This document shows, in pieces, positions 36,262-44,527 of a DNA stretch of 64,000 nucleotides. Under the pieces are notes generated by a model, which made no database searches, was not told the DNA's origin, and saw only the letters and a list, made by a program, of their open reading frames with translations. Position numbers and translations under genes: made by a program. This DNA is from Pseudomonas tohonis (GTDB lineage Bacteria > Pseudomonadota > Gammaproteobacteria > Pseudomonadales > Pseudomonadaceae), in NCBI RefSeq assembly GCF_012767755.2, contig NZ_AP023189.1:3164001-3228000 (forward strand), in the 5' to 3' direction. The first letter of the stretch is position 1. Each line of letters begins with the position of its first letter.

Positions 36262-36810
36262 TCAGTCGGGGAGATTGACCAGGGGGATCGAATCACCGCC
36301 CGTGCGGTTCTGCTGGCGTTCCTCCATCCACTCGGCAACCTGTGCGCCGAAATCGGCGGGCACCTTGCGGCCGACGCGGCGGGCGATGTCGAGGATGGTC
36401 TGCTGTGCCAGCGCTTCTTCCATGCGCTTCTGCGCCGTCAGCATCACCGCGTGGACCGAGCAGGTGCCTTCCAGCGCCCAGTCCGGCGGCGACCCTTCGA
36501 ACAGCGCGCAACGCCCACGGATGTCGCGGCATTCGAAGATCGACTTGTTGCCATCGATGGCGCGGACGATGTCCAGCACCGTGATCTCGTCCGAAGGACG
36601 GGCCAGGCGGAACCCGCCGCGCACGCCTTCGGTGGCCGCCACCAGCCCGGCCTTGGCCAGCTTGGTGAAGACCTTCGCCAGGTACTCCTGGGGCACGCCC
36701 TGGAGCTCGGCCATGTCACGCACGCTGGCTTCACGGCTGTCGCCACGCTCGTCCACGAGAAAGAGCAGGCAGTGGATGCCGTACTCGACCCCTGCGCTGT
36801 AGAGAGACAT
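36262..36810 (-). CDS. Rrf2-family regulator with three cysteines
   Basis: 182 aa, longer than typical Rrf2 proteins (about 150). Winged helix at residues 1-70 (YSAGVEYGIHCLLFLVDE, QEYLAKVFTKLAKAGLV, GGFRLARP). Cysteines 94, 101 and 117 lie where NsrR, IscR and RirA bind an iron-sulfur cluster, so redox or NO sensing is likely. It is divergent from the NADH dehydrogenase-like gene, its probable target. An inverted repeat (36832-36848) lies 22 bases before its start. The C-terminal 30 residues are unassigned. Confidence 0.82.
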   Translation of the reverse strand: MSLYSAGVEYGIHCLLFLVDERGDSREASVRDMAELQGVPQEYLAKVFTKLAKAGLVAATEGVRGGFRLARPSDEITVLDIVRAIDGNKSIFECRDIRGRCALFEGSPPDWALEGTCSVHAVMLTAQKRMEEALAQQTILDIARRVGRKVPADFGAQVAEWMEERQQNRTGGDSIPLVNLPD

Positions 36811-36831
36811 TCATAACTCCGACTTATCGGG

Positions 36832-36848
36832 TCGCATATATAGTGCGA
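36832..36848. promoter_or_regulatory. Inverted repeat near the Rrf2 start
   Basis: TCGCA-N7-TGCGA lies 22 bases before the Rrf2 ATG around an AT-rich TATATAG centre. A partly similar sequence (GCGATCAATATAGTCG) is at about 37036 nearer the divergent gene. Both are candidate sites for this regulator. Confidence 0.4.
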
Positions 36849-37170
36849 GCTGCATTCATTTGCCTCAAGGGAGGCGCCCTGGTCGGCGATGGATGGGAAT
36901 GCCGTCCGTCGCCACCGATGCCCGTGGCACAAGGTTGCGAGAGCGTGATCGGGGCGCATCCCTGAGCGGTGCAGACAGCAGCATGGCGAGCGCGGGCGGG
37001 TGAGGGCAAAGAAAAAATGCTTGCCGGCATAAACTGCGATCAATATAGTCGTAGATATCGGCGATCGATGTCGCCACGCGGTGCAACTGAACCCGGGCAT
37101 GCCATTGGCGCCGTCGAGAGCCCGACCCCATTCGAACCGAACACGACTCTTACCCGTTGGAGAAACGAGC

Positions 37171-38370
37171 ATGAAACAGCGCATCCTGATCGTCGGTGCA
37201 GGCTTCGGTGGCCTGTGGAGCGCACTCAGCGCCACCCGCTTGCTGGACATCCATAGCCGCACCGATGTCGAGGTCACCGTCCTAGCGCCCCAGGCCGAGC
37301 TGCGCGTCCGCCCGCGCTTCTACGAAGCCGGCGTGCACCGCATGAAGGCGCCTTTGGGCGAGCTGTTCGCGGCCGTCGGCGTGCGCTTCGTCAAGGGGCT
37401 GGTGGATCGCATTGATGTGCAGGGCCAGCGCGTGGCCTACCGTGACGAGCGGGGCGCGGGCGCCGAACTGGCCTACGACCGCCTGGTCCTGGCCACCGGC
37501 AGCAGCGTGGTCCGGCCTAAGATGGCCGGTGTCGAGCATGCCTTCGACGTCGACCAGATCGAAGAAGCCATGCGCCTGGAAGAGCACATCCGCGCGCTCG
37601 GCTCGCGTCCGGCCACCCGGGCCCGCAATACGGTAGTGGTCGCCGGTGGCGGCTTCACCGGCATCGAGACCGCCACCGAAATGCCGGCCCGCCTGCGCGA
37701 GGCCCTGGGCGCCGACGCCGAGGTGCAGGTCATCGTGGTCGACCGTGGCAGCCGCATCGGCGCTGCCCTGGGCGACGGGCCACGCGCGCAGATCATCGAG
37801 GCCTCGCAAGCGCTGGGTATCCAATGGTGCCTGGATGCCAGCGTCGCCTCGGTGGATGCCGGCGGCGTGACCCTCGCCGATGGCCGCCGCATCGACGCCG
37901 ACACCGTGGTCTGGACCGTGGGCGTGCGCGCCAGCGCGCTGACCGAGCAGATCCCCGCCGAGCGCGATGCGCAGGGGCGCCTGCACGTGGACCGCAGCCT
38001 CAAGGTGATCGGCCAGGACGCGGTCTACGCCACGGGCGACGTCGCCTACGCCGCCTGCGACGACCTGGGCCACTTCGCCCTGATGTCCTGCCAGCACGCC
38101 ATCGCCCTGGGGCGCTCGGCCGGCAACAACGTCGCTGCCGACCTGCTCGGCGTCGAGCCCATCCCCTACAGCCAGCCCAAGTACGTCACCTGCCTGGACC
38201 TCGGTGCCTGGGGCGCCGTGTACACCGAAGGCTGGGATCGCCAGGTCAAGCTCGAGCGCGAGGAAGGCAAGCGACTGAAGACCCAGATCAACAGCGTGTG
38301 GATCTACCCGCCGGAGGCCAACCGTGCCGAAGCGCTGGCCGCTGCGGATCCGCTGATCCCGGTCGCCTGA
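37171..38370 (+). CDS. Type II NADH dehydrogenase-like FAD oxidoreductase
   Basis: 399 aa from MKQRILIVGAGFGG with GGAG upstream. Two dinucleotide-binding folds are seen: ILIVGAGFGGLWSA near residue 5 (FAD) and VVVAGGGFTGIETATEM near 155 (NADH). FAD contact GDVAYAACDDLG is near 288. NDH-2-like enzymes pass electrons from NADH to quinone without proton pumping. The C-terminal membrane-anchoring helix is not obvious, so a soluble disulfide-reductase-like oxidoreductase is an alternative. Control by the divergent Rrf2 protein is inferred from position. Confidence 0.8.
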   Translation: MKQRILIVGAGFGGLWSALSATRLLDIHSRTDVEVTVLAPQAELRVRPRFYEAGVHRMKAPLGELFAAVGVRFVKGLVDRIDVQGQRVAYRDERGAGAELAYDRLVLATGSSVVRPKMAGVEHAFDVDQIEEAMRLEEHIRALGSRPATRARNTVVVAGGGFTGIETATEMPARLREALGADAEVQVIVVDRGSRIGAALGDGPRAQIIEASQALGIQWCLDASVASVDAGGVTLADGRRIDADTVVWTVGVRASALTEQIPAERDAQGRLHVDRSLKVIGQDAVYATGDVAYAACDDLGHFALMSCQHAIALGRSAGNNVAADLLGVEPIPYSQPKYVTCLDLGAWGAVYTEGWDRQVKLEREEGKRLKTQINSVWIYPPEANRAEALAAADPLIPVA

Positions 38371-38384
38371 GCCACGGCGTTACC

Positions 38385-38419
38385 AAGCCCCGCCGCTCAC
38401 CGGGTCGGCGGGGCTTTTT
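38385..38419 (+). terminator. Intrinsic terminator after the NADH dehydrogenase-like gene
   Basis: AAGCCCCGCCG pairs with CGGCGGGGCTT, followed by a T-run, 14 bases after the stop codon. The stem is strong and the U-run clear. Confidence 0.92.
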
Positions 38420-38516
38420 CGTATTGATGGGGTGCGCGAGGCTCACGAAACGCCACCCGAACCACCGTATGCACACCCATGGGGCTACATGCCCGCACCG
38501 TGCAAACAGGCGACGA

Positions 38517-38539
38517 TTCGCGGATGAATCCGCTCCCAC
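38517..38539. repeat. Half REP element
   Basis: TTCGCGGATGAATCCGCTCCCAC (split here: TTCGCGGATGAATCC then GCTCCCAC) is the right half of the REP family seen at 3729, 14928 and 44080; the left GTGGGAGCGG half is missing. Confidence 0.7.
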
Positions 38540-38580
38540 GGAAGAGCCATCCCCAGGCACTGCTCGCGAAGCGCCCCGCA

Positions 38581-39207
38581 TCAAGCCGGGCGCTGCATCA
38601 CCACCAGGCGCAGGGCGAGTGCGCCGAACAGGCTGGCCAACCCCCATTTCTGCAGGTTGGCGAAGCGCCCGCGCCCGCCGAGGCGGCGGCTCATGGCGCC
38701 GCCGAACAGCCCGAGACCCACGTGGAAGATGAAGGCCAGCAGGGTGAGCAGGGCGCCCAGCAGCAGGAGCTGGGCGCTGATCGCGCCATGCCCCGGCACC
38801 ACGAACTGCGGCAGGAAGACGATGAAGAACAGCAACGCCTTGGGGTTGAGCAGGCTGTTGAGGGTGGCGCGGACCAGCACCGTCTTCAACGGCACGCACT
38901 CCACGCGGGAACCGCCGGCGGCGTCGCTGCGCAGGGTCTTCCAGGCCATCCAGGCGAGGTAGAACGCGCCGGCGAAGCGGATGATGTCGAAGGAGGGCGG
39001 CCAGGCCGCCACCAGGCCGGTGATGCCGGCGGCGGTGAGCAGGGTCAGGATCGCGTCCGCCACGCTGATGCCCAGCGCGGCCGCGACACCGCCACGCCAG
39101 CCATGTGAAACCCCGTGGCCGATGACGAACGCCATGTTCGGCCCTGGCGAAACCAGCAGCAGCGCGACGGCGCAGGTGAAGATCACGAAGGTGTCGAGGT
39201 CGGGCAT
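38581..39207 (-). CDS. LysE/RhtB-family amino acid exporter
   Basis: 208 aa from MPDLDTFVIFTCAVALLLVSPGPNMAFVIGHGV, the hallmark LysE start; an upstream ATG at 39255 is less likely. Six hydrophobic segments are predicted and NSLLNPKALLFFIVFLPQFV is the conserved central motif. Family members export lysine, threonine or homoserine lactones. It stands alone, with about 110 bp to the next gene on the same strand. Confidence 0.88.
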   Translation of the reverse strand: MPDLDTFVIFTCAVALLLVSPGPNMAFVIGHGVSHGWRGGVAAALGISVADAILTLLTAAGITGLVAAWPPSFDIIRFAGAFYLAWMAWKTLRSDAAGGSRVECVPLKTVLVRATLNSLLNPKALLFFIVFLPQFVVPGHGAISAQLLLLGALLTLLAFIFHVGLGLFGGAMSRRLGGRGRFANLQKWGLASLFGALALRLVVMQRPA

Positions 39208-39317
39208 GACAGCGGTCCAGGGCGATGCCGCAGGGCGCGGCCGGTAGCGGAACACTAACCGGCCGTCGCCCTCGTCACCCGCTACAGCTGCGCTGTTTTT
39301 TCGTGGAACACCCGGCC

Positions 39318-39788
39318 TCAGGGGAGGGTGAGCGCTGGCGAGGTCGTCAGCGTCAGGCTCTGCAGCGTACAGCCGCCCAGGGGCTGGCTGGATGCCGAGA
39401 GGCTGTTGCCGGCGTTGCTCCAGCTCGTGGCCAGCACCGTGGCACCGGTGCCGCAGGTGACGGTGCCGATCCTGATGCTCATGCCGGAGAAGTTCACGGC
39501 CGTTGCGCTGGTCGGCTGCCAGCCCCAGGGCAGGCCCTGCGCGGCGACGGTCGAGCAGATCGGGTTGGCGCCGCCGATGGTGGCGGCATGCAGTTGCGCC
39601 ACTCCGCCGTTGGCCAGGCCATGGACCGTGAGGGTGCAGGTCGCGGCGGGCAGCGCCGGGTTGTACTTGACGGTAAGCGGCCCGGTGGCGGTGAAGGGCC
39701 CCCAGGGGGTGAAGGCGGAGGAGGCCAGGGACCAGATGCCCAGGCCGAGCAGGGCCAGTATCTTCAGGGCGGTTCCGTAGGGATTCAT
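39318..39788 (-). CDS. PraB-like secreted protein (alkane oxidation activator type)
   Basis: 156 aa with signal peptide ending near residue 25 (SLASSA). The mature chain is Ser/Thr/Ala-rich: FTPWGPFTATGPLTV, CTLTVHGLANGGVAQLHAATI, LPWGWQPTSATAVNFSGMSIRIGTVTCGTG, ending LTTSPALTLP. This arrangement (CTxxxxG, GLPW, SGxxI, CG) resembles PraB and PA3716-like extracellular proteins of P. aeruginosa, which promote growth on hexadecane. Four Cys could make two disulfides. It stands alone. Family assignment is moderate. Confidence 0.6.
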   Translation of the reverse strand: MNPYGTALKILALLGLGIWSLASSAFTPWGPFTATGPLTVKYNPALPAATCTLTVHGLANGGVAQLHAATIGGANPICSTVAAQGLPWGWQPTSATAVNFSGMSIRIGTVTCGTGATVLATSWSNAGNSLSASSQPLGGCTLQSLTLTTSPALTLP

Positions 39789-39962
39789 CGTGTCGTTCCT
39801 TGTTTTCGGAGTGCGGTCGCCCGGTGGCTGTCCTTGGCGCGGGGCGGTAGGGGCAGGCTAGACGCCATCGCGCGCCCGCCCCAGCCAGCCAAAGGATGGC
39901 GTGGGAAGGGCAGGCGCGGCGCCGTGGGAAGATGCTACCCAGCGCGCGCCCTGCGTGGCCGC

Positions 39963-39991
39963 TCGACGCGCTCCGGTCACCTCTCTAATAT
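39963..39991 (+). promoter_or_regulatory. Candidate promoter of the SufR-like regulator
   Basis: TCGACG (39963-39968) and TAATAT (39986-39991) are separated by 17 bases. The predicted start is about 25 bases before the proposed TTG initiation codon, consistent with a short leader. Confidence 0.4.
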
Positions 39992-40023
39992 GCAACCATT
40001 CGCTTGGATATCCGGACCTCGCC

Positions 40024-40707
40024 TTGACCCCCGCCCACGACCCTGCCACCGCTTCCACCGCCTCGACGGCCGACCGCATCCTGCTGCTGGTGAAGACCCG
40101 TGGCCCGCTGTCCACCGCCACCCTGGCCCAGGTGCTGGAGATGACGCCCGAGGCGGCGCGCCAGCAGGTGCAGAAGCTGGTGGCGGCCGGGCTGCTGGCC
40201 GGGCGCCAGGAGCCGGTTTCCGGTGCGGGGCGGCCACGCCAGGCCTGGGTGCTCACCGATGCCGGCTACGCCCGTTTCCCCGATACCCATGCGCAGCTCA
40301 CGGTGCAGCTGATCGCTTCGGTGCGCCAGCTGTTCGGCGAGGAGGGGCTGGACCGGCTGATCTGCCAGCGCGAGGCCGAGTCGCGTGCGGTCTATCGCCA
40401 GGCCTGTGGCGGCCGCGACCTGGCGCAGCGCCTGGAGCGACTGGCCGAGGTGCGCTCGGCCGAGGGCTACATGGCGCGGGTCGAGCGCGATGGCGACGAC
40501 TGGCTGCTGATCGAGGACCACTGCCCGATCTGCGTGGCGGCGCAGGCCTGCCAGGGCTTCTGCCGCTCCGAGCTGCAGCTGTTCCAGGAAATCATCGGCG
40601 ACGAGGCCCGGGTGGTCCGCGAACAGCACCTGCTGGCCAATGCCTCCCGCTGCGTGTATCGCGTCAGTCCGCGTCGAGTCGCGGCCAGCGCTCAACTCAC
40701 CAGGTAG
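40024..40707 (+). CDS. SufR/DeoR-like transcriptional regulator with five C-terminal cysteines
   Basis: 227 aa if TTG at 40024 is the start; the GTG at 39901 would add 41 residues of low-quality sequence. Helix-turn-helix at residues 15-75 (STATLAQVLEMTPEAARQQVQKLVAAGLL). The C-terminal half has Cys167, 170, 176, 180 and 210 (CPICVAAQACQGFC, SRCVYRV), the COG2345/SufR pattern in which Cys ligate an iron-sulfur cluster. It is likely to be a redox- or Fe-S-responsive regulator. The only close gene is the convergent small gene whose stop overlaps by 16 bases. Confidence 0.72.
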   Translation: MTPAHDPATASTASTADRILLLVKTRGPLSTATLAQVLEMTPEAARQQVQKLVAAGLLAGRQEPVSGAGRPRQAWVLTDAGYARFPDTHAQLTVQLIASVRQLFGEEGLDRLICQREAESRAVYRQACGGRDLAQRLERLAEVRSAEGYMARVERDGDDWLLIEDHCPICVAAQACQGFCRSELQLFQEIIGDEARVVREQHLLANASRCVYRVSPRRVAASAQLTR

Positions 40708-41057
40708 ATGTCCTGGGTCGCCAGGGAATTCTCGAAGGCCTGTACCAGGTCAGCGGTGGCGGCCTTGGTGGCGGCCGAGGACAGGTAGGCGATGGCCACC
40801 GTCCTGCTGTTGGCCTTCTGCTGGGTCACGGTCTGGATGTCCAGCTTGTAGTCGCCGGCCTTGAAGCCGTTGCCCGCCGCTGCCATGGACTTGGCATCGA
40901 GGCGGTAGCCGCTGCCGATGATGATGTTGTTCTTGTTGCGCATCAGGTCGGTGGCGTCGTCGATGTGATCGAGCACATCGCTGCGGACCTTCTTGATGGC
41001 TCCCGAGGACAGTTTTTCCAGGTTGGGGTTGGCTTGCTGGATGCGGGCGAGGGCCAT
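40692..41057 (-). CDS. Hypothetical protein
   Basis: 121 aa from MALARIQQANPNLEKLSSGAIKKVRSDVLDHIDDATDLMRNKNN; GGAGAG precedes the ATG. Helical N-terminal half with no signal peptide, then YRLDAKSMAAAGNGFKAGDYKLDIQTVTQQKANSRTVAIAYLSS in beta-like segments. Its last codons overlap the end of the SufR-like gene on the other strand. The family is not recognised, but codon use and ribosome site support expression. Confidence 0.65.
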   Translation of the reverse strand: MALARIQQANPNLEKLSSGAIKKVRSDVLDHIDDATDLMRNKNNIIIGSGYRLDAKSMAAAGNGFKAGDYKLDIQTVTQQKANSRTVAIAYLSSAATKAATADLVQAFENSLATQDIYLVS

Positions 41058-41216
41058 GGTTCTCTCCTTGGAATGACAGGGCGGGAGTAGCAGTCTAGAA
41101 GCGCAGCGGCGGGGTGCCAGCCGCATGCGACCGGATGCTTCGCGGGCCTGCCCCGCGTATCATCCGCCGATCCCGAGCCCGGCCCCCGCCGGTTCTGCCA
41201 ATGCCCCGGAGCCCAC

Positions 41217-42110
41217 ATGGACAAGCTGCTGGCCCTGAAGATGTTCGTCGCCGCCGTGGACGCCAAGGGCTTCTCGGCGGCCGCGCGGGGCCTCGGGCTG
41301 GCCACCTCCTCGGTGACACGCATGGTCGATGCCCTGGAGCAGGAGCTGGGCACGGTGCTGCTGAACCGCTCGACGCGCCAGGTGACGTTCACCGAGGCCG
41401 GCGCCGCCTACTACCAGAGCGCGCGCCAGGTGCTGGAATACCTGGCCGAGGCCGACGCCTCGGTGATGGACGGCGGCGACGAGCCCAGCGGGCCGTTGCG
41501 GGTCTCGGTGCCCACCGCCTTCGGCCGGCGCATGATCTCGCCGCACATCGGTACGCTCCTGGCGCGTCACCCCCGCCTGGAGCTGGACATCACCCTCACC
41601 GACGAAATCGTCGACCTGCTCGGCGAGCGGGTCGACCTGTCGATCCGCCTCGGGGCGGCTGCGCCCATGGACGGCGTGGTGGCCAGGACCCTCGGCGAAT
41701 TCCGTCGCCATGTAGTGGCAAGCCCGGCCTACCTCGCAGAGCGGGGCACCCCGGCGCAGCCGCTGGAGCTGGCCGAGCACGACTGCCTGCGCTTCAACTA
41801 TGGCGCCGCGCGCCAGGTCTGGACCTTCCAGGGGCCCGAGGGCGAGGTCCGCGTGCCGGTGCGTGGGCGGATGCGCAGCAACAACATCGAGGTGCTGCGC
41901 GAGGTGGCGCTGGCCGGCTCGGCCGTGGCCCTGCTGCCGGACTGGCTGGTGGACGACGACATCGCCGCGGGTCGCCTGCTGTCGCTGTTCCCGGGGCAGC
42001 GGATCAACGCGGACGACACCCGCTCGCTCATCACCGCGCTCTACCTGCCGAGCCACCGTGCCTCGCGGCGGGTCGCGGCCTTCATCGCGTTCGTCGGCGG
42101 CCTGCTCTGA
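41217..42110 (+). CDS. LysR-family transcriptional regulator
   Basis: 297 aa with N-terminal helix-turn-helix (LALKMFVAAVDAKGFSAAARGLGLATSSVTRMVDALEQELGTVLLNRSTRQVTFTEAG) and a periplasmic-binding-fold effector domain from about residue 90 (GPLRVSVPTAFGRRMI, VDLSIRLG, ALLPDWLVDDDIAAGRLLSLFP). It belongs to the CrgA/AaeR-like branch. The MFS gene 114 bp downstream on the same strand is its likely partner. An inverted repeat (TGCGCAAA...TTTGCGCA, 42123-42150) lies between them. Confidence 0.9.
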   Translation: MDKLLALKMFVAAVDAKGFSAAARGLGLATSSVTRMVDALEQELGTVLLNRSTRQVTFTEAGAAYYQSARQVLEYLAEADASVMDGGDEPSGPLRVSVPTAFGRRMISPHIGTLLARHPRLELDITLTDEIVDLLGERVDLSIRLGAAAPMDGVVARTLGEFRRHVVASPAYLAERGTPAQPLELAEHDCLRFNYGAARQVWTFQGPEGEVRVPVRGRMRSNNIEVLREVALAGSAVALLPDWLVDDDIAAGRLLSLFPGQRINADDTRSLITALYLPSHRASRRVAAFIAFVGGLL

Positions 42111-42122
42111 AGCGCCTGGCAT

Positions 42123-42150
42123 TGCGCAAAAGGCAAAGCCGCTTTGCGCA
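42123..42150. promoter_or_regulatory. Inverted repeat between LysR and MFS genes
   Basis: TGCGCAAA (42123-42130) and TTTGCGCA (42143-42150) are perfect 8-bp arms separated by 12 bases, 75 bases before the MFS gene. It could be a LysR site or a weak terminator; there is no U-run. Confidence 0.4.
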
Positions 42151-42224
42151 GCGAGCGGATTCCCCCGGGCGGCGCTCTTGCCCAGGATAGGCGCCACGAA
42201 CCGTTCCACCCCGAGGACCCTCCG

Positions 42225-43433
42225 ATGACCCCTTCCAGCCATTCCACGCCCCAGGCGATCAGCCGTGGCCTGGTGCTGCTCTTCGCCATCTGCTGCGGCG
42301 CCATCGTCGCGAACATCTACTACGCCCAGCCGATCATCGAGCTGATCGCGCCCGACGTCGGCATCTCCACCCACGGCGCCAGCCTGATCGTGTCCCTGAC
42401 CCAGGTCGGCTACGCCCTCGGCCTGTTCTTCCTGGTGCCCCTGGCGGACCTGCTGGAGAACCGCCGGCTGATGATCGCCACCATCGGCGTCACCTTCGCC
42501 AGCCTCGTGGGCATGGCGCTGACCCAGGCACCCGGCCCGCTGCTGCTGGTGTCGGCGCTGATCGGCTTCAGCTCGGTCTCGGTGCAGATGCTCATCCCCC
42601 TGGCCGCGCACCTGGCACCGGAGGAGTCGCGGGGCCGGGTGGTGGGCGGGATCATGGGCGGGCTGCTGCTGGGCATCCTCCTGGCGCGGCCGCTGTCGAG
42701 CGTCGTGGCCGACCATTTCGGCTGGCGTGCGGTGTTCTTCGGCGCCGCCGGGCTGATGCTGGTGATCGCCGTGGTCGTGGCCGTGGCGCTGCCCAGCCGG
42801 CGGCCCGATCACCGCGCCAGCTACGGGCAACTGCTGGCCTCGCTCTGGCACCTGTTCCGTCGCGAGCCGGTGCTGCGCCAGCGTTCGCTGTACCAGGCGC
42901 TGATGTTCGGCACCTTCAGCCTGTTCTGGACCGCGGTGCCGCTGGAGCTGGCGCGCAACCACGGCTTGTCCCAGTCGCAGATCGCGCTGTTCGCCCTGGT
43001 CGGCGCCATCGGTGCCATCGCCGCGCCCATCGCCGGGCGCCTGGCGGATGCGGGCCATACCCGCAGCATGTCGCGTCTCGCCATGCTGCTGGCCATCCTC
43101 AGCTTCCTGCCCGCGCTGTTCGGCCTGCCCTGGGGCGTGGTGGGGCTGGCGCTGACCGGCGTGCTGCTGGATTTCGCGGTGCAGATGAACATGGTCCTCG
43201 GCCAGCGCGAGGTCTACGCACTCGATGCCGCCAGCCGTGGCCGCCTGAACGCGCTGTACATGACCAGCATCTTCATCGGCGGCGCCATCGGCTCCTCCAT
43301 CGCCAGCCTGCTGTTCGAGCAGGGAGGCTGGCAGGCCATCGCCCTGGTCGGCGCCGCGCTGCCCCTGCTGGCACTGGTCGCCTTCGGCCTGCATGCCCGC
43401 CAGGGCGCACGGGGCGAAGCCCAGGTGGGGTAA
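42225..43433 (+). CDS. MFS transporter
   Basis: 402 aa from MTPSSHSTPQ, preceded by CGAGGA; the ATG at 42144 is inside the inverted-repeat region. Twelve predicted segments, with AICCGAIVANIYYAQPIIELIAPDVGIS near residue 25 and VPLADLLENRRLMI as motif A. This start resembles the YnfM/arabinose-exporter-like DHA1 group. Substrate unknown; regulation by the adjacent LysR protein is likely. Confidence 0.85.
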   Translation: MTPSSHSTPQAISRGLVLLFAICCGAIVANIYYAQPIIELIAPDVGISTHGASLIVSLTQVGYALGLFFLVPLADLLENRRLMIATIGVTFASLVGMALTQAPGPLLLVSALIGFSSVSVQMLIPLAAHLAPEESRGRVVGGIMGGLLLGILLARPLSSVVADHFGWRAVFFGAAGLMLVIAVVVAVALPSRRPDHRASYGQLLASLWHLFRREPVLRQRSLYQALMFGTFSLFWTAVPLELARNHGLSQSQIALFALVGAIGAIAAPIAGRLADAGHTRSMSRLAMLLAILSFLPALFGLPWGVVGLALTGVLLDFAVQMNMVLGQREVYALDAASRGRLNALYMTSIFIGGAIGSSIASLLFEQGGWQAIALVGAALPLLALVAFGLHARQGARGEAQVG

Positions 43434-43455
43434 CGGGGTGTAGGGGCGAATTCTC

Positions 43456-43955
43456 TTGGCTCTGTCTGCGTTAGCTGTTGTGGATTCAACGAAAGGCTCA
43501 AGAACGGCGCTTTCAGGACGATTCTGGATTCCTGACACGCCCACCGCATGGGTTTCGCTTCGCTCTACACCATCCTACGAAAGCCGCCAGCCACGGCATC
43601 CACCCGGTGGTGATGCGCACATCAATGTGTATTGAGCGAAGGCGTTGAAGCAGCGGCCAAACGCCCCTTTCAGGAGGCCGAGCGCAATCGTCGTTTCAGG
43701 GGTTGAGCGACATGGATGTCGCGAGAGCCGCGATGGGCCAGGGATGGCCCTTCGCGGCGTGCCCCTGAAACGATGATGGAGCGAGGGAAGTCTGGCTTTA
43801 GCCAGACCCGTATGCAGGGGCAAGCCTCTTTGGTTTCTTTCTTGGCGACTGAAGAAAGAAACTCGCTCGGCAAGGCGAAACAGAAGCCATCAGCAAGACT
43901 CGGCAATCAACTGGGCTCCAAATCCTCTAGCAACACTTAGCGCCGACAGAGCCAA
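43456..43955. mobile_element. MITE-like non-coding element with terminal inverted repeats
   Basis: Exactly 500 bp between terminal inverted repeats of 25 bp: TTGGCTCTGTCTGCGTTAGC at the left and the reverse complement of TTGGCTCTGTCGGCGCTAAG at the right (21 of 25 matching over the full arm). It has no transposase frame. The interior folds strongly: arms 43687-43702/43762-43777 enclose two hairpins (43707-43722, 43727-43758), and GAGCGAG/CTCGCTC (43779/43862) encloses two more (43790-43807, 43833-43862). Flanks are two halves of a REP palindrome (GGGGCGAATTC and TTCATTCGCC), with TTC present on both sides. Confidence 0.7.
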
Positions 43956-44079
43956 TTCATTCGCCAGGCAGGCCGCAGGGCTGCCATGGCGTGGTGCTGC
44001 CCGGTGGCACCGCCTGGTGGATGAAAAGAGCGCCATCCATCCTGCACCCGAGTTGGCCCCATGCTGGTGGGCACGCCTT

Positions 44080-44167
44080 GTGGGAGCGGCTTCAGCCGCG
44101 AAGAGGCCGCAGCCGGCACCTGGTTGCGCATAGCCGGATGCTCCATCGCGAATGAATTCGCTCCCAC
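44080..44167. repeat. Long REP-type palindromic element
   Basis: 88-bp copy of the element seen at 14928 and 15171: GTGGGAGCGGCTTCAGCCGC, a diverged centre and GCTCCCAC. It lies upstream of the small secreted protein gene. Confidence 0.85.
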
Positions 44168-44299
44168 AGGGGGGCGGTGCTCCGGGGAATCGATTTCGCT
44201 GATATCCACTAGTGACCGATTGCGTTTCCCAGGGCGCAGCGGCGACGCGAAACTGGCCCCGTCGAATCACTCACCCCATCCCCTTAAGGAGAACCCATC

Positions 44300-44503
44300 A
44301 TGAGCCGCTACTTCACCGCCACCCTGCTTGCCGCCGTCGTTGCCGGCAGCGCTTTCAACGTCAGCGCCGCCGACCATCACGGCTCGATCGAGCGCGCCTT
44401 CAAGGATGCCGCGAGCGACCGTGCCTCCGCCGCCGAAACCCAGGTCGACCGTGGCAACAGCAGCGAAGAGCAACGCAAGGGCCTGCCGCGCTGGTGGCAT
44501 TGA
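44300..44503 (+). CDS. Small secreted hypothetical protein
   Basis: 67 aa with a clear AAGGAG ribosome site and a signal peptide (MSRYFTATLLAAVVAGSAFNVSA, cleavage before ADHHGS). The mature 44-residue chain is hydrophilic and ends PRWWH. An intrinsic terminator follows 24 bases after the stop, so it is a single-gene transcript. No family recognised; a periplasmic small protein is likely. Confidence 0.72.
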   Translation: MSRYFTATLLAAVVAGSAFNVSAADHHGSIERAFKDAASDRASAAETQVDRGNSSEEQRKGLPRWWH

Positions 44504-44527
44504 TCCCGGCCGGTTCGTACCGATGTG

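Larger units (their letters stand above)
43434..44299. other. Gene-free gap: MITE-like element and REP
   Basis: 866 bp without a gene. It consists of a 500-bp MITE-like element (43456-43955) inserted in a REP palindrome, about 120 bp of unassigned sequence, and a long REP copy at 44080-44167. Short open frames here overlap the structured element and lack ribosome sites. Confidence 0.8.

Noticed and set aside
43456..43955. Insertion sequence with transposase
   Set aside because: Terminal repeats exist, but none of the frames inside encodes a transposase-like protein; it is better called a MITE-like element.
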